DNA of 12,463 nucleotides, taken from assembly GCA_002803225.1 (NCBI GenBank), contig NXFV01000449.1:1-12463 (forward strand), read 5' to 3'. A program made the translations under genes and the position numbers. The stretch comes from Gamarada debralockiae. Its lineage: Eukaryota; Ascomycota; Leotiomycetes; Helotiales; Hyphodiscaceae. Below are positions 1-9,575 of this stretch, one piece after another (position 1 is the first letter of the stretch; each line of letters begins with the position of its first letter). Below the pieces are notes generated by a model, which worked only from the letters and a program-made list of their open reading frames with translations, ran no database searches and was not told the origin of the DNA.

Positions 1-2481
1 GTTTAAACGAATCCCCTAAGAAGAAGTCTAGAGTCTAGAAAGATACTAGTAATACTCTAAAGAAATATAGAAAGCTTTAGAAGAAAAGAAGATAAGTCTA
101 TAAACTAATAAGATATTCTTTTCTAGTAGTTTCTTATAGAGTTTACTAGTTTTTATTAAGGCTTATATAGTAGTATAAGGCAAAATTTAGGGATATATAT
201 AGGAAAAGGAGGTTTTTGGAAGAGATTAGTATAGATATAAAAGAGATATAAATTAAGGAATTAGGTATTTAGTAGGGTATACCTTAGATATTAGACTAAA
301 TATTTAATAAATTTAGACCCCTAGTATAGGACAAAAGGGGGTTTTAAGGTAAATTTAAATTAAATTTAATTAAATATTTACTAGATATTAAGAATATTTA
401 ATTAGATATTTAATAGATTATAGAGAATTTATAAAGGATAAAAGGAGATATTAAAGTAGATTTTAGCTAAATATAAGCTAGATATTAAGAATTATACCTA
501 GGTTTTAAAGTAAATAATAAGGGAAAAGTTATACTTTAAATTAATAATATTAATTTAGAGTTAAAAAAGCTTTTTATTTATAAGGTATTAGTAAGACTAT
601 AGCTAAGGTATCTTAAATAAAATAAACGCTAGATATATTATTAGCTTATAGAATCCCTTTACTTAAACTATTTAAATATAAACTTAAATTTAACTATAAA
701 GGAACTTAAAAACTAAAGACTTAGTTATAATAGAAGTATTAAAGAACTCTCTCTTTAAGGGGTATAGATACTTAATTGGCTAATAAAGTAAAGTAGTTTT
801 ATATAATATATTAGTATAGTAAACAAAGTATAAATAAAAAGTACTTACTATAATAATAAGAATATTATTAGTTTAATAAAGCTTTAGTAAGATCTCTTAT
901 ATAACCTTTAAATATATAGCCTTATAGGTAAATATACTAGGAGTAGTAGTTTTCTTATTAGTAGTAGCTATTATATTAACTAACTACTAAGTCTTATAAA
1001 GGAGGTCCTAGTAAGTCTTTAGTATATTATTAGGGAAGATAAAGTCCTATTTATCTTTACTATAATTAAACTTCTTACTAGACTTAAATTCCTTGCCCTT
1101 TATAGTAATATATTTACTAAATACTTAGACTAGTTTATCTTAATTATTATTAGTAGGATTATCTTACTTAGTAAGCTATTCTTTTATCTTAACTATAGTA
1201 GCTTAGATAAAATAGACTTATTTAATAACTAAAATTAAAATCTAAATAATTAAGTTATATTAGAAAGTAAAAATATATTATATCTAAGGAAGTAAATAGA
1301 AAGTAAAAAGAGACTAGTAAGCTAAGCTTAAGCTATAGAGAATAAAGATAAAGAAGTTAAGGAAGACTTACTATATTATAAGGAGAATTATTTTTAGTAT
1401 AGTATATATAATTAAAGAGACCTAGATAAGTATTATATATATAAGAAGGATTAATTATATAACGCTTAATATATTATATATAATAAGTTAAAAGAAGTAT
1501 CTTATTAATACTAATATAATAGGAGTTATCTAAAAGAAATATAAAAGTATAGTTAAGTTAAGATATAATAATTAATTAAAGTTTAATTAAAAAAAAAATT
1601 TAACTAAAGTTCTATATTAAACTTTAAAGAAAAATCTTTAATATTATTAGAAGAAGATTTTAAAAAAGTTGAAAACTAATATATAAATACTTAGGAATAA
1701 AGAATTGTTAATTTCGTAATTAATATAGTACTAGTCCTAAAATAGTTATATTAGCCCTATAATAAAGAACTAATAAGCAAACTATTAATCTAGGGAAATA
1801 TTTATAATTATACCTAAGAGTATAAATCTTCTAGAAATTTTTGTGTATATAATTATATCTATAATAATAACCTTTATATAAGGGCCCTTAATACTTTTAT
1901 ATAAGGAAGAAGTAATTATCTAAATAGAAGGAAAGAATTTTAAGAGTTATATACTAAAGAATTAAAGGTATCTATAAGGTTCTAAAGAAGTAAGATATAT
2001 ATAAGTAATCGCTTAAATCTATATACTCTCTCATCCTTATAGTACTATCCTAACTAAATAACCTTTACTATAGCGTTCACCCCCCTTATATATACCTTAG
2101 TATATATATTAAGACCTTAAATCTATATTGAAAGTTAATATTAATAGTCTCCTTAACTAAGGTTAATACTACTACTAAGGTACTAGAGAGCTAATATCTG
2201 GGCCCCTTCTATACTTCTAAATACCTTCTTTTAATTACAAATATATAAGTTAATTATATATCTTTTTTAATTAAGAAGTATAATAGATTAAACTTTATTA
2301 AAGAGGATTAATAATATTAATACGTTATATCACGTGCAAATCAGGATTTTTTTAGCGCTATATTCACTTGATATATTATTTTCTTTTATACTTACTTTTA
2401 TATTAATTCTATAGAGCTAATTACTTCCTTTTATATATAAAGTTAATAGTGTTTTAAGAATAGATTATATAAGAGGGGTAT
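1..2481. other. RIP-degraded AT-rich DNA, no supportable gene
   Basis: All six frames are closed by frequent stops, nearly all TAA or TAG, and CpA and TpG dinucleotides are very sparse while TpA is very common. This is the expected state of repeated DNA after repeat-induced point mutation. Some stretches, for example 120-360 on the plus strand, read as longer pieces if TAA and TAG are taken as former Gln or Trp codons, but I cannot match them to any family. A less mutated pyrimidine-rich patch lies near 2025-2095 and a CACGTG hexamer at 2331-2336. I see no RNA gene or clear promoter here. Confidence 0.7.
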
Positions 2482-2751
2482 TATATTATAAGGTAATATT
2501 AGGAGTCACGTACGAGGGCACAGCTATTTAGGCTATTACTATATATAAAGTATAATATATAATATAATATCGCTCTATAACTATCTACTTAATATTATAG
2601 ATATAAGTATTTTATTCTTTATTCTAAGGAAAGGATAGAGATTAGTTTCTAGTTATAAAATAAAGATATATTATAACTCTCTAATTATATTCTAATAACC
2701 TACTAATAACCTTATATAACTTAACCTATTATTAATTGTCCTCCCCTGATA
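2482..2751 (+). repeat. left 270-bp terminal inverted repeat
   Basis: This arm pairs with the reverse complement of 3900-4169 with about 22 mismatches by eye, all C/T or G/A transitions. In the outer 55 bp the left arm nearly always carries the T or A state where the right arm carries C or G, so the left arm suffered more RIP. The inner edge ends in a well conserved segment containing CCTCCCCTGATA. No gene is seen in it. Confidence 0.88.
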
Positions 2752-2768
2752 GTATAGAAGGCTTTCTA

Positions 2769-2876
2769 GCGGGAGTACTACTAATATAAATAGGGTTTAG
2801 TAAGGAAGAGGGAGTATTCCTAGTGCTTTCTTACTAAGTTATCCTTATGAGCCTATTTATATAGTAAGAAACCCGC
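2769..2876. repeat. imperfect inverted repeat (potential hairpin)
   Basis: Arms at about 2769-2794 and 2852-2876 both begin GCGGG when read inward, and both contain an ACTA(A)TATAAATAGG segment. The loop is about 57 nt. It lies just inside the left terminal repeat of the long-TIR element, so it may be a subterminal structure or a small nested repeat. The pairing has indels and was judged by eye. Confidence 0.5.
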
Positions 2877-2985
2877 TGTGCCAAGAAAAATAATAGATAT
2901 ATTAACTTTAAGTATCTTATATTTTATCCTAAAATTCTGTCCTAGGATTAGGTATAAATGCTTGCCTAAGGCTATAACGGAGTAC

Positions 2986-3015
2986 AGCTATAGCCAGCTA
3001 TACTAAGCTATAGAA
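2986..3015. repeat. 10-bp tandem repeat, three copies
   Basis: AGCTATA recurs at 2986, 2996 and 3006, giving three 10-bp units whose last three bases vary. The period is close to one helical turn. It sits in the less AT-rich middle of the long-TIR element (about 2930-3330), where I find no reading frame. It could be chance in a low-complexity background. Confidence 0.45.
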
Positions 3016-3560
3016 CTTTTTACAGAAGTTTACTATAACTCTAATAAAGTTAATTAGGGATCCTTAATCGCTTGATTAGAGGTATTAACCTATATAGCAA
3101 CGTTATATAGTATAATATACGCTGGCTGTCACAATACTAATAATAACTTCTCTGTATTATAGTGAGGCTCAGAAATTATATCTAACTATTTTACAAGTTT
3201 AGAAGGTAATTAGAGCTCGATTAGTATTATAGGTTAAACGGTCCTATTATACTATTAAAAGAGGCTCTCTATAAATCAGGGGTAGTAGTAATAACATAAT
3301 TATAATTTTTAGAGTAACCGAGTTAAGAGTATTCAAGAGGGGTATATAATAAAACTTATATAAAAATATAATAAAATCTTAATACATCTATAAAGTTCAA
3401 GCTATTTGAATTTAAAGTACTTATAGTTTATCTTGTGATAGGGTATGTCTCGCGATATAAGGACTAACGTTAAAGATATTTAATTAAAATTTAAAAAGCA
3501 AAAGGATACTTTAGCTATAGATAAGCCCTATTAATCACTTAACGGTTTCTATTACCTAGA

Positions 3561-3787
3561 GGTACTTGTAATATAATATACTAGAGCTATATACAGTACT
3601 GTACCTAATATAGTACTGTGTTCTATATAGTACTATAACGCCTATAGTACTATAAAAATGATAGTACTATGTTCTATATAGTACTATAATACATACGGCA
3701 TTATTCATCTGACTATACCGTGATTTTTATAGTACTATAACACCTATAGTACTATAAAATCTATAATACTATAACTGTGATATATAG
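3561..3787. repeat. 17-bp-period array of palindromic TATAGTACTATA motifs
   Basis: The core AGTACT occurs at 3595, 3612, 3629, 3646, 3663, 3680, 3731 and 3748, with a one-mismatch copy (AATACT) at 3765 and another (GGTACT) at 3561. All steps are 17 bp or a multiple: 3561 to 3595 is 34 and 3680 to 3731 is 51. Most cores are extended to the palindrome TATAGTACTATA. The 11-bp spacers fall into recurring types, one like ATAACGCCTAT and one like GTGTTCTATAT. Two degenerate units fill 3697-3730 in register. The array lies in the interior of the long-TIR element, about 110 bp from its right arm, where subterminal transposase-binding repeats are known in several DNA transposon families. Confidence 0.85.
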
Positions 3788-3899
3788 AAAATAGCTATAG
3801 GGAGCTATATTTAATTTAATTAGATTAATCTAAATACTATTAAATAAATATCATTAAATTATTTGCGCGGCTTACTTTAATAATATAATATAGTATATA

Positions 3900-4169
3900 T
3901 ATCAGGGGAGGACAATTAATAATAGGTTAAGTTATATAAGATTATTAGTAGGTTATTAGAATATAATTAAAGGGTTATAATATATCTTTATTTTATAACT
4001 AGAAACTAATCTTTACTCTTTCTTTAGAATAGAGAATAAAGTACTTATATCTATAATATTAAGTAGATAGTTATAGGGCGATATTATATTATATATTATA
4101 CTTTATATATAGTAATAGCCCAAATGGCTGTGCCCCCGCACATGACTCCCAACGTTACCTCATGACACA
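3900..4169 (-). repeat. right 270-bp terminal inverted repeat
   Basis: This is the reverse complement partner of 2482-2751. Its outer 60 bp keep C and G at positions where the left arm reads T and A, including several CpA and TpG steps, so this end is close to the unmutated state. The low-mutation tract continues outside the element to about 4410, which suggests that the boundary of RIP does not follow the element boundary. Confidence 0.88.
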
Positions 4170-4335
4170 TACAAAAATCTGTGTCCTAGCTACTACCCCC
4201 AGGCCTATACTGTCCTTGGCGCGGCCGCGTCGTAGCTGCCTACTAGGGCCACCTATAGTATAAATACTATACTCCCGCCTACTAAGTATCACTCTCCTAT
4301 TATACTTCCCCCCTCTCTAACACTCTCTAATATAT
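4170..4335 (+). promoter_or_regulatory. candidate promoter with TATA box and pyrimidine-rich leader
   Basis: The stretch is clearly less mutated than its surroundings and retains GC-rich words such as GCGGCCGC at about 4220. A TATAAATA box at 4259-4266 is followed by a C/T-rich leader (about 4270-4330) and an ATG at 4336, an arrangement common in filamentous fungal promoters. The TATA box is embedded in a perfect inverted repeat at 4254-4271. It would drive the plus-strand relic that starts at 4336. Promoter function is inferred from layout only. Confidence 0.45.
4254..4271. repeat. 8-bp inverted repeat over the TATA box
   Basis: The arms TATAGTAT and ATACTATA are separated by two A residues and enclose the TATAAATA box. 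The half-site TATAGTA/TACTATA is the same one that is fused into TATAGTACTATA in the 17-bp array at 3561-3787. Shared sequence does not prove a shared binding factor, since both are AT-rich. Confidence 0.5.
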
Positions 4336-5963
4336 ATGTCCAAAACACCCTTTTAGTACTCTACTTTGTAAGTCGCTATCACTAGGTTTATCTATATTAT
4401 TAGCTCTCTTATACCTTTCTTATAAACATTTAATTTTAATCTTTTATAGTAAATCTTAATCTCTAACTACTATAACTACTATTACTTTACTAATTGTATT
4501 ACAAGAGAAATTATCTAATATCTTAAGATTAATTATTAGTAGTAGATTAAGTATATTAATACTAATGATATTAATAAGTATAATAACTTAAGATAACCCC
4601 CTAATATTTATTCTCTTTTTAAATCTTCCTTTTAAACTCTAAATCAAGATCTAGTATTACTCTCTCCTAAGATCCTATATTATTAAAGTAGCTTACCTTT
4701 AAGAATCCTTTATTATATTCTTCTTCTCCTTTAATAGTACTTATCCCTTATTAATATTCTAAGTCTACTAAAAGTCTTAAGAGATAGTACTCTTTATTTA
4801 CAAGCCTTTCTTTAAGTCTAATATACTATAAAATTATATTATTAGTAATAGACTTAAGACTTTACTACTAATATATATTAATCTTACTTATAATACTATT
4901 TATATTAGTATATCTTATAATCCTAATAATTATAAAAGACTTATATATTTAGAATTTACTTAAAGGTACCTTAATATAATAAGCGCTTAGTCTATAGCTA
5001 TTAACTTTAGTAACTCTAAAGATATTTCTATAATCTTTACTACTATTATATATTTGCCTCCTAAAAGCCTTAAGGAAATAATACTTATTCCTATTTATAG
5101 TAGTTTATATAAGATTTATAATATTAAGGAATCAAAGATCTTATTTATTAAACTAGATAAAGACCTATAGTATAAGAATATATAAGTAAAAGATAAGGCA
5201 AGAGATATAGGGGCTACGTTATATCTAGATATTTGTATTAGGGTTATAGCTATTAAGATAATATAAGCCTTTACTTATCCTAGAAGAGGAGAACAAGAAC
5301 TAAATAATTATAATTTAAATAATTTATTTAATTAATAATACTAGGTAGTTAGATAGTACTAGATAGTTAAATAGTATTAGAAGGTAGGCTAGTAAGTAGT
5401 CAAAAGAAGCCCTTAGTTTATTAGATAGATTAGAATAAGTATTACAAGAATCCCTTTATTATATAGCTAGAGGCAGCTATCTAAAGGTTAGTAATAACTA
5501 GACTATAAAATCCTTAAATAAATTACTATCTATTAATCCTTAATATACTTGCCTTAATATAATACTATCTTATATATATACTAGAAAAATATACTATTTG
5601 TTTCTACAACTGAACTTTGTAACCTAGACTAGAGAGACATAGGAGAATCCTTTTATACCTTATAGCCTTAAGAAAAAGGTCTTACTAGCCTTAGCTATAG
5701 CTAAGCTCCTAGTGCCTAAGGCTTTAAGTATATATAATATAATTTAATTAAGCTTATTTAAGCTTATATACACTATAGTAATAAGTACTAAGTCCTATAA
5801 CTAAAATATAGTTATATATTACCTACTTATACAGAGTAACTCCTAGACTTATTTATTTTCTTCTTTAAGTATTTTTAAAACTTAAAAATATATTCTTTTT
5901 TTATAAAACCTTTTCTTAAGTACTTTAAACTTTAAAAAAACTCTAATAGTTATAATTAAGTAA
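4336..5963 (+). pseudogene. RIP-degraded plus-strand reading frame, family not recognised
   Basis: An ATG at 4336 follows a TATA box and pyrimidine-rich leader and opens a frame starting MSKTPF, after which a TAG interrupts. Read with TAA and TAG as former Gln or Trp, the frame continues for about 1.2 kb. A TGA near 5610 breaks it, and a second frame carries a plausible continuation (about 5583-5963) containing NPFIPYSLKKKVLLALAIA. The switch could be an intron or an indel. An 18-bp in-register tandem repeat at 5339-5392 encodes a six-residue repeat, which favours the first frame having been coding. I do not recognise the protein, and in such AT-rich DNA part of the frame may be chance. No domain, signal peptide or catalytic motif can be named. 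Confidence 0.3.
5339..5392 (+). repeat. 18-bp tandem repeat, three units
   Basis: Units at 5339-5356, 5357-5374 and 5375-5392 start TACTAG or TATTAG and end TAG. The first two differ at two positions and the third is more diverged. Eighteen bases equal six codons, so the repeat keeps the frame of the plus-strand relic and would give a repeated hexapeptide of the type V-L-(G/D)-S-Q-I once TAG and TAA are read as Gln. Confidence 0.6.
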
Positions 5964-6409
5964 AGGGGGATAACTAAAACAACAATTAATAACGTTAATA
6001 AAACGATTGATAGTATAGTTAATTATAGTAATTTTCTTATAAACTAATATCCTAAAGGAGAAATAGCTAAAGAATAATAATATATTAATTATAAATTTAT
6101 AAACTTATAAAGAAAAGACTTAAGTTACTTAAATTATAAATTTATCTTATAATAGAGTATATCTTATAATATAAGGACTAATATTAATCTTTAATCTCTA
6201 ATCTATAATTTATAATCTATTTATAAGTCTTAGTAAATAACTTGCTTTTTATATAAGTTATTATATACTTATGTAATTCTAATTCCTAGCTAAACTAAAC
6301 GCTATAAAACTTTAGCTAAATTAAGGTCTTAATAACTCTTAATAATATATACTTAAAGAAGGGAAGTTATAAGATAAAAAAATTAATAAGGGAAAACTCT
6401 TAGTAAGGG
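5964..6409. other. intergenic RIP-degraded spacer
   Basis: The stretch lies between the 3' ends of two converging relics. It is AT-rich, and I see no gene, terminator hairpin or repeat in it. The part next to 6409 may be the former 3' untranslated region of the minus-strand recombinase. Confidence 0.5.
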
Positions 6410-9231
6410 TCAGAAGTTAATCTTATAGATTATTACTATATAATTCTTAAAGCGCCCTATATTATCGAGAACTAATCCCTAAGCCTTATAAATAAGGTAA
6501 AGGCAAATGAACTATTACTTTATAAGTACCTCGCGTAAGTAAATATTCTTAATATAGTCTTATATATATAAAACATAGCGAAACTTACGCGTCTATTACT
6601 TGTATAAGAGCTACTTATTACTAATACAAAATATATACTAGGTCTTTTTATAAATAAGAGGAAACTTACTTAATAGTAAAGAGAGGTCGAGAGTAAGAGC
6701 AAGAGCAGGAGTAGGAACAGGAGATTCTTCCTTAAGAGGATCCCTATAAGCTAAAGCCGACTATAGCTAGTAAGTCTAAAGCTCTTATTATAAAGTAAGT
6801 ATAATCTAGAGGTTAATAGTAAAGACCTTTCAAGTAATAATAGCTTAAGGACTAAGGTATTTAAAGAGATTGCAAAGGACTAGCTATAATTGTGTTTGTT
6901 TTTTAAGCTAATGTTTGATAATAGGCTTAGCTTCCTCTTCTACTATAGTCTTATTTAGTAGCCTATTCAATTGCCTTTTTATTATTTCATTATAAATATA
7001 AAAGAAGTAATCTTTCTTGTGTTTAGCCTTAAGCTTATCTTCTAGGCTCTTCTTTGTATTCTTAAGCTATTAGCTGAGCTTTATATGTATATTCCTAATT
7101 TCTATAGGCGCTTACTTAATAAACTTATACTCCTACTTAATCTAGGTATAAGACTCTTTGAATTATTACTTAAGAATAGTAATCTCTAGATCTATAGTAA
7201 GTAGTTAATCTATTACCTCGCTAGAGACTTCTTTTAGCGCGCCAGGGTTATATTAAATACTTATGTGTATAAAGGCCCGGGTTAGCCTATTATTAGTAAT
7301 ATCGCTCTCGAGATAAGCGTCTTATATATTAAATTTAACTAATTGATTATTATATACCTTATTAAAAACCCCTATAAAGGGATTATGTCTTATAACTTAA
7401 TTGTATATAGTATCTAAGGCCTTACCTAAAACAGTTATTAGCTAGAGAAGTTAATATAATATAAGATATATACTATCAATTGTATTAGTATAGCCTCGAT
7501 AGAAATAGTAGCTTATCAGCTTGTCTTTAAAGCTTGCGTCTCGCCTAAGATAGTTTAAGTAGAAGGTATACTTCGAGTATATTATAAGTTTAGTCTTCGA
7601 CTTCATCTAGCCATTTATAGTCTAGACCAACCTCCAAAAGACTAGCCACTTAAGCTATTCCAGCTTCTAATAGACCTTTATCGCCTTTATATTCTAACTC
7701 CTTAAGTCTATAGTAAAAAAGGGCTTGGCAGACGTATAGCTATTAATAAGGATTGCGTTATCGCAGATCGCACGGGTTAAGATATAAAAGATTAGACAAA
7801 GGATAGGGAGAAGATTCTCCTTAAAGAGGAAGGTCATACTATAAGGGTTATATTAGCTAGGATTTAAGATATCTCATTTGTTTTTGTTTTTTTTTTTGGT
7901 TAAGGGGGGGGGGAGATATATAGTTTGGGCTTGTTGTCTACTCCTTTGTAGTTCTGTAAGTAGACCTCTATAGTAAGAAGGTCTCTCTCTCCCCGCTTTA
8001 GGTTCTACATAATCTAGAGACAGATATCCTTGTAACAGAGCGCTTTGTACTTTTGTTTCGCCTCCTTGAACTCACTAGGCTTAGCAGCGTCCGAGTTCTG
8101 CCGTAGAGGCTTTCTAGGCTTGTCGAGCTCGGTCGTGTAGCACTTGTCTGTATCCTCTGTTATAGTAATATTTGTCCCGTTGCTATTGTAATTGCTATCT
8201 GACTAGTCGTGCTTGTCTATAGCTTTGTTATCGCTTCTATCGTCCTTAGAGTTAAAGAAGATATTATTATCGGATCTAGTGCTATTGCCAGCGTCGCTAT
8301 TATCGTTGTACTTAGGCTTGTTATTAGTATTACTATTATCGTCGTTATTATAATACGCTGCCTTCTAAGGGTATAAGTCCTTATTAGTCTCTTCTCTCTC
8401 GCTAAGAGGGTCTTAGTTGGCTTTGCCCTTTAATATATAAATAAATTCTACTAGCTAACCGCCTGTATAGGCTTAGAATAGCATTATAGTGGCGATATCG
8501 TGATAGTCATCTTTAGTAGGGAAGACGGATTTATCACGGGCCTAGTACTAGATAAGCATAAGAAGTAGGTCGTCTAGTCCAGCTATAGGCTTAGGTTTAG
8601 ACATATAATCTAGTTTAAACTCGACCTTAAGTGTACTATTAATATACTTTAATTATAGATTAGTATATAATATAAGAATAGTGTAAAAGAAGGATTGCCT
8701 TACTTTAATAATCTCGTGTCTATTATTCGCGTCTACGTATTCGCTATTTACTTAGTAATAAAGCATCTTAAAATCCCGCTAGTATATATAAAGCGACCTT
8801 AACTTCCCTAACTTCTACCTCTTTGCTAAGGAGGTCTTATAAATCTAGTGGAGGAATAATATTATCTTCCCCTTGCTATAATTCTTCTTAAGAATAGCGG
8901 TATACTAATTCCCTAAGTAATAATAGTTGTAATACCTATTTCTAGTTAGCCTAACCTAGTTAAATCACTAAAATCTAAGTTTTAAGAGTATACTTTATTT
9001 ATTTCTATCTAATATAGTAGATACTAGCCTTAGTATCTTTGGTGTCTACTAGCTATAAGAACGGTTTATTATCTAAATTGACCTCTATCTAATTATAATC
9101 TTCCTCGCTTAATATCTACTTCTCCCTCTCCTTTAGTATTCGATTAATATTAGTACGTTTTTTAAGAATATTTTAGAGGGTTTTAAGAGTATACGCCACT
9201 AGAACTTAGATTATGGGGGCTATAATCTTAT
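6410..9231 (-). pseudogene. DUF3435-type tyrosine recombinase (Starship captain-like), RIP-inactivated
   Basis: DUF3435 proteins are fungal tyrosine recombinases that include the captains moving Starship elements, and they act on DNA in the nucleus. The segments found, in order, are SLYIYW-RDFKMLYY near 8796-8755, LDDLLLML and the box-I region AYTGG-stop-LVEF at about 8470-8443, and an Asn/Asp-rich linker (about 8180-8360). Then come LCYKDIC near 8040, a VDNKPK segment, TFLFKENLLPILC from 7834, RHNPFIGVFNKVY at 7390-7352 and LTRAFIHISI near 7270. After EYKFIKQAP and DYFFYIYNE comes a C-terminal double zinc-finger region containing GLVLDN-GRFKN. Joined across an inferred intron the frame has about 912 codons, in the usual captain range. 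More than twenty internal TAA/TAG codons and lost zinc ligands make it dead. The ATA at 9229-9231 is my guess for a mutated ATG; the frame is open upstream to about 9319. A TGA at 6410-6412 is taken as the end but could be a mutated CGA. Whether it led a Starship or a smaller related element is unknown. Confidence 0.88.
7839..7921 (-). other. probable intron in the DUF3435 relic
   Basis: Family members run directly from the DNKPKP segment into TFLF, but here 83 extra bases intervene, including a C10 run and an A11 run on the coding strand. On the minus strand the insert begins ATATAT, which is what RIP would make of the fungal donor GTATGT. It contains a CTAAT branch-like site and ends in TATAG. 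Removing it restores the frame (phase 2 to ATG-ACC-TTC). A homopolymer-rich insertion is the alternative. Confidence 0.6.
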
Positions 9232-9360
9232 GCGGGGTACCGCGCAAGCGGACGTAGGTAATAGATTATTATTAAGAGAATTAGATCTAAGAGGTATCAA
9301 TAATAGCGAGGATGTCTACTACCAAGAGCAAGACAAGGAGAGAGGAAGGAGCTTTCGAAA
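9232..9360 (-). promoter_or_regulatory. pyrimidine-rich upstream region of the recombinase relic
   Basis: Read on the minus strand, 9360-9310 is C/T-rich (repeated CTCC, CTCT, CTTG words). That resembles the leader or core promoter tract typical of filamentous fungal genes and the one at 4270-4330 in this window. It lies directly upstream of the inferred start of the DUF3435 gene. No clear TATA box is seen. The same bases read in the other direction open a short frame from an ATG at 9312. Confidence 0.35.
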
Positions 9361-9392
9361 ATAAATACGACAATTACAAAGTCGTGATAGCG
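9312..9392 (+). pseudogene. short plus-strand frame, possible 5' remnant of a divergent gene
   Basis: An ATG at 9312 opens 27 codons (starting MSTTKSKTRREEG) before a TAA at 9393. The stop and those that follow could be RIP products, and the frame could once have joined the coiled-coil fragment at 9923-10180. Against this, a 19-bp tandem repeat (9576-9640) that is not a multiple of three lies between them, and the start overlaps what could be the leader of the opposite gene. No family is recognised. Confidence 0.2.
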
Positions 9393-9575
9393 TAAGACGT
9401 AAACAATAGCGTTGTCGAATGAGGATTATACTTAACGTTATAGGCAATTAATCTTAACTTATACTATTCTGTATTATTTAAACTACACTAACTACAGGGC
9501 TACTTTAATTGTTAGGTAGCTATTTGTAAGAAAGCAGAGACACTTGTCTCGGTATACATACAGCCTAAGTTTATG

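Larger units (their letters stand above)
2482..4169. mobile_element. non-autonomous DNA element with 270-bp terminal inverted repeats
   Basis: The two ends are inverted copies of each other over 270 bp with no gap (each left base plus its right partner sums to 6651), and similarity stops abruptly on both sides. Total length is 1688 bp. The 1148-bp interior has no readable frame and instead holds repeats: a hairpin-type inverted repeat, a 10-bp tandem and a 17-bp palindrome array. This is the layout of a long-TIR MITE or foldback element mobilised in trans. No convincing target-site duplication remains: the flanks read tat on the left and tac on the right, which at best allows a 2-3 bp duplication ending in TA. 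The superfamily cannot be assigned. An alternative is that the arms are an inverted pair of one shorter repeat. Confidence 0.75.

Noticed and set aside
1..2481. Stop-interrupted long frames as transposase or reverse transcriptase
   Set aside because: Reading TAA and TAG as Gln gives long frames in many registers of RIP'd DNA, and none showed a family motif.
3561..3787. CRISPR-like array
   Set aside because: The repeats are only about 12 bp with 17-bp spacing, the spacers are not unique, and the sequence is eukaryotic in character.
2479..4172. A target-site duplication (TAT/TAC) around the long-TIR element
   Set aside because: Two to three bases in AT-rich DNA are not evidence, and longer flank comparison (8 bp) shows no duplication.
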